Source: Haloarchaeobius amylolyticus | Lineage (GTDB): Archaea; Halobacteriota; Halobacteria; Halobacteriales; Natrialbaceae | Assembly: GCF_026616195.1 (NCBI RefSeq) | Contig: NZ_JANHDH010000001.1 | Location: forward strand, 2,334,486 to 2,398,485 | Reading direction: 5' to 3' | Length of the DNA stretch: 64,000 bases | Shown here: piece by piece, positions 57,147 through 64,000 of the stretch | Layout: the number at the start of each line of letters is the position of its first letter | How positions within the stretch are numbered: the first letter of the stretch is position 1 | Notes under the pieces: model-generated | Seen by the model: the letters and a program-made list of their open reading frames with translations, nothing else | Databases searched by the model: none | What the model was told of the DNA's origin: nothing | Translations under genes and position numbers: made by a program

Positions 57147-57191
57147 GCGGGTTCCGTGGTTTTTATTAGTAGACGATTCAACCAGTGGGAT

Positions 57192-58478
57192 ATGTCCGAG
57201 CAGACGAGCGGGGACCCCCTCTTCCAGGACCAGGACCCCGTCTTCGCCCGGAAGGAGCTGCTCCACGTCGGCCACGTCCCCGACGAGGACCGGATCGTCG
57301 GGCGCGACGACGAGATCCAGTCCGTGGCCAACGAGGTCGGGGCGGTCGTCCGTGGCGACCCACCGAACAACGTGATGATCTACGGGAAGACCGGGACCGG
57401 CAAGAGCCTCATCTCGCGCCACGTCGCGACCCGGGCCCAGCGAGCGGCGGAGTCGAACGACATCGACTGCACCGTCCTCTACATCGACTGCTCGGAGGCG
57501 AACACGGAGACGCGGGCGACGCGACAGCTCGCCCTCGACCTGAAGGAGAAGACCGACTACGAGGCCGAGATCCCCCTGCGGGGCGTCGGGACGATGGAGT
57601 ACTACCAGCACATCTGGGCGGTCCTGGACGCGGCGTACGACGCGGCCATCGTCATCCTCGACGAGATCGACAAACTCGACAACAGCAACATCCTCATGCA
57701 ACTCTCGCGCGCACGCGAGGCGCGCAAGACGAACACGTACATCGGGGTCATCGGCATCAGCAACAAGGTCCAGTACAAGGAGAGCCTCGACGAGCGCATC
57801 GACAGCAGTTTCGGCCATCGTGAGCTCTTCTTCCACCCCTACGACGCGGCCCAGCTCCGCGAGATCATGCGCAACCGGCAGGACGCCTTCCAGCCCGACG
57901 TCCTCGCCGACGGGACCATCGAGCTCTGTGCCGCGCTGGCGGCGAAGAAACACGGGGACGCGCGCAAGGCCATCGAGATCCTCAAGGAGGCCGGCGAACT
58001 CGCGCGCCGCAACGACGTGACGGAGGTCACGGAGGAGCACATCAAGCAGGCCCAGGAGGTCGCGGAGGTCAACCGCATCGAGGAACTGACCAGCGGGGCG
58101 ACCGTCCACGCCAAGCTCGCGCTGTACGCGCTCGCGAGCCGCATCATCACGGGCGAGCGGGACACGTACAAGACCCGCGAGGTGTACCAGCGCTACGTCG
58201 GCGTCTGCGAGATGGCCGCGCTCGACCCCGTCACCGAGAACGGACTCTACCGCCAGCTCAAGGAGCAGGCGTTCCTCGGGGTCATCGAGTCCGAGAAGAC
58301 CGGCGGCGGCCGGTCGCAGGGGAGTTACCTCCTCCACCGGCTCGTGACCGACCCGAAGCACATCGTGAAGGCCGTCCGTCGCGACGCCTCGCTCGACGAA
58401 CTGCCGACCTACGAGACGCTGGTGAACTACGGCGGGAACCAGACGAACGACACGGACCTCTCCTCGTTCGTCGAGTGA
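57192..58478 (+). CDS. orc1: Orc1/Cdc6 replication initiator
   Basis: A 428-aa AAA+ initiator that binds ORB sites and loads the MCM helicase. Walker A is MIYGKTGTGKS (K71), Walker B is IVILDEIDKLD (D157, E158), and sensor 1 is IGVIGISNKVQY. Sensor 2 is in the GDARKAIEILKEAGELA lid, and a C-terminal winged helix runs from about 310 (REVYQRYVGVCEMAAL, GGRSQGSYLLHRLV). ATG 57192 is chosen because the TATA TTTTTATTA is about 27 bp upstream (leaderless). It reads away from the ORB cluster toward rRNA operon 2. Confidence 0.95.
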   Translation: MSEQTSGDPLFQDQDPVFARKELLHVGHVPDEDRIVGRDDEIQSVANEVGAVVRGDPPNNVMIYGKTGTGKSLISRHVATRAQRAAESNDIDCTVLYIDCSEANTETRATRQLALDLKEKTDYEAEIPLRGVGTMEYYQHIWAVLDAAYDAAIVILDEIDKLDNSNILMQLSRAREARKTNTYIGVIGISNKVQYKESLDERIDSSFGHRELFFHPYDAAQLREIMRNRQDAFQPDVLADGTIELCAALAAKKHGDARKAIEILKEAGELARRNDVTEVTEEHIKQAQEVAEVNRIEELTSGATVHAKLALYALASRIITGERDTYKTREVYQRYVGVCEMAALDPVTENGLYRQLKEQAFLGVIESEKTGGGRSQGSYLLHRLVTDPKHIVKAVRRDASLDELPTYETLVNYGGNQTNDTDLSSFVE

Positions 58479-58986
58479 TCTCAACCTGCCCAATCTTTCA
58501 CTCTGAATCAGGGGGGTCCGGGGCGTGACCCCCGTGTCAGCGACCCGAACCGAGAAAGACCGCTCTCTTCGACCGAATTACTGGTCGAACGACCCGATTT
58601 CGACTCGCTAGTGCCACGACTGTTGCACTCACACGCATGCGTGAAACAAAACCGTGAATCCACTTGCAAAATCAGGGGACGGCCCCGTGATAACGCGGTG
58701 ACGTGGCGGCGCTTCACAATGCCAGTCCGATTCGTGGGGGTTAAATACTTGCCTCCAATACGAAGTGGTGTGAAGGACGCCCCGGCCACCCGGGGCAGAA
58801 GGTCAGCACCGGTCTCCGGTGCTGGCTGTCACGTATGAGGATTCCGCCCCTGCGGTCCGCCGTCAAGACGGAATCTGATGCGAGCCTTGGTTGGTTCGGC
58901 GACATCCGGTCGGATGTCGTCGGACGAGACCCGATACGCAATTTGACGAACGCAATTTCCGCCACCCCCGTGCATCCGCACGGGAC
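58479..58986 (+). promoter_or_regulatory. rRNA operon 2 promoter and leader region
   Basis: After ORB 6 there is no gene. One clear promoter is GGGGGTTAAATACTTG, with the TATA at 58741-58747, preceded by TTCGTGGGGG as in operon 1. The leader contains an AGCACCGG/CCGGTGCT hairpin (58805-58823) and GAGGATTCC...GGAATC (from 58836), shared with operon 1. Operon 2 therefore has fewer evident promoters than operon 1, although it lies next to the origin. Confidence 0.7.
58493..58507 (+). promoter_or_regulatory. ORB element 6, downstream of orc1
   Basis: ATCTTTCACTCTGAA followed by TCAGGGGGGTCCGGGG. It has the same orientation as ORB 4 and begins 14 bp after the orc1 stop. It shows that the ORB family flanks the initiator on both sides. 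Confidence 0.75.
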
Positions 58987-60458
<1,472 letters not shown>

Positions 60459-60550
60459 ACAGACCGGGACCAGGCACCACGCCTGGCCCACTATCGACTC
60501 GTCCGACGTCGTCCGTCCGGGCGCTTTAGAACCACCAAGGCTCGGAACCT

Positions 60551-60611
60551 GAACCTCATGCTGGAACGCCCTGATATCAGAGGCGTCTGGGTTCGACTCC
60601 CAGGGAGGTTC
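60551..60611 (+). ncRNA. D-arm-less tRNA-like element in the 16S-23S spacer, operon 2
   Basis: Same sequence as the element at 33813-33873: GAACCTC/GAGGTTC outer stem, ACGCC/GGCGT stem and a canonical T-arm with TTCGACT loop. No tRNA-Ala is recognisable in this spacer either. Confidence 0.5.
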
Positions 60612-60828
60612 GTACCTTCAGGGTGAAATCAAATCGCTCCCCTTAAGTGTGGGACGACGAAACGATTTCATCCTGAAAGAAAACCGATGCACCATCCCGT
60701 GCAAGCGAGGGTGGGAAGGGTCGAACGTATGCCCGGCGACTACCGGGGTGCGTGATGAAACCGTGTGTAAACGCAATCCAGACGTCCACTGGACCTTTCA
60801 CCAGGTAACAGTGAACGTCCCACTCAGC

Positions 60829-63738
<2,910 letters not shown>

Positions 63739-63824
63739 TCATACCGCATACTGGGATCGATCACCGTTCTGGTGAGAGGTCCAGGCGTTAACTGGATTGC
63801 GTTTACACACTGGTTTCAAGACCA

Positions 63825-63866
63825 CCGATATTGGATCATGGTCGCGGTTCGATTCCGCGAATCGGC
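63825..63866 (+). ncRNA. tRNA-like element upstream of 5S, operon 2
   Basis: Copy of the element at 37087-37128: CCGAT/ATCGG stem and CGCGG-TTCGATT-CCGCG T-arm. It ends 2 nt before 5S. Confidence 0.7.
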
Positions 63867-63867
63867 G

Positions 63868-63989
63868 TTAAGGCGGCCAGAGCGGTGAGGTTACACCCGT
63901 ACCCATCCCGAACACGGAAGTTAAGCTCACCTGCGTTTGGGCGAGTACTGGAGTGCGCGAGCCTCTGGGAAAACCCATTCGCCGCCTCC
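63868..63989 (+). rRNA. rrfB: 5S ribosomal RNA, operon 2
   Basis: 122 nt, identical to operon 1. The window stops 11 nt after it, still within sequence shared with operon 1, so the right-hand limit of the duplicated block is not seen. Confidence 0.96.
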
Positions 63990-64000
63990 ATTCATACTAC

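Larger units (their letters stand above)
55909..57191. other. oriC: Replication origin region (oriC) upstream of orc1/cdc6
   Basis: A 1.28-kb gene-free stretch. It holds three ORB repeats in one orientation (55994, 56095, 56623), an AT-rich unwinding zone (56650-56800), then inverted ORB-type repeats (56875, 57054, 57132) before the initiator gene. Another ORB lies past the gene (58493). Also present are a CTAG-dense segment (56453-56510), an AACCACCC/GGGTGGTT hairpin (56511-56533) and a 200-bp purine-rich strand (about 56145-56345). This follows the archaeal plan of an initiator gene beside ORBs that flank an AT-rich element. Confidence 0.88.

Overview
The window is from the chromosome (or a large replicon) of a halophilic archaeon, class Halobacteria. 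The evidence is very high GC, strongly acidic predicted proteins, archaeal TATA boxes 25-30 bp ahead of apparently leaderless starts, Tat-type lipoprotein signals, halocyanin-like copper proteins, an MC1 chromatin protein, archaeal PheS/PheT/TrpS/EndA, an Orc1/Cdc6 gene with origin repeats, and two haloarchaeal rRNA operons. I cannot name the genus from sequence reading alone.

Region 1 (1-31.5 kb) is mostly housekeeping: the leuS tail, a small heat-shock protein, an HTH/membrane pair, two His-rich halocyanin-like lipoproteins, pheA, the pyruvate dehydrogenase operon (lipA, then pdhA-pdhB-pdhC-lpdA, all minus strand), a MATE transporter, a Ski2/Hel308-like helicase, a HAD phosphatase, a NucS-like/zinc-ribbon protein beside endA, trpS, two tandem methyltransferases, pheST, pyrD, an AbrB-like protein and MC1. 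A 26-codon ORF ending in a Phe-rich stretch lies directly upstream of pheS and looks like a leader peptide. A dispersed repeat family with a CGGCTGGGGAGGG core sits in three intergenic gaps.

Region 2 (31.5-37.3 kb) is rRNA operon 1: several tandem promoters, 16S, a spacer without a recognisable tRNA-Ala but with a D-arm-less tRNA-like element, 23S with a long processing stem, a tRNA-like element, 5S and a hairpin terminator.

Region 3 (37.3-58.9 kb) lies between the two operons and has replicon character: ParA with a small partner, a phased 13-bp TGTTCAC iteron array next to parA, a transglutaminase/DUF58/MoxR membrane cluster, four copies of a structured repeat in inverted pairs, a small CopG-like protein, a possible RNA polymerase epsilon gene, and a replication origin (ORB repeats, AT-rich zone, dense CTAG cluster) followed by orc1/cdc6.

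Region 4 (58.9-64 kb) is rRNA operon 2, in direct orientation. Its mature 16S starts exactly 26,738 bp after that of operon 1, and from about 16S nucleotide 200 to the end of the window the two operons look identical. The 16S 5' variable region differs at about 20 positions, including a compensated helix. The direct operons therefore bracket a segment carrying an origin, an initiator, a partition gene and, after recombination, one complete rRNA operon.
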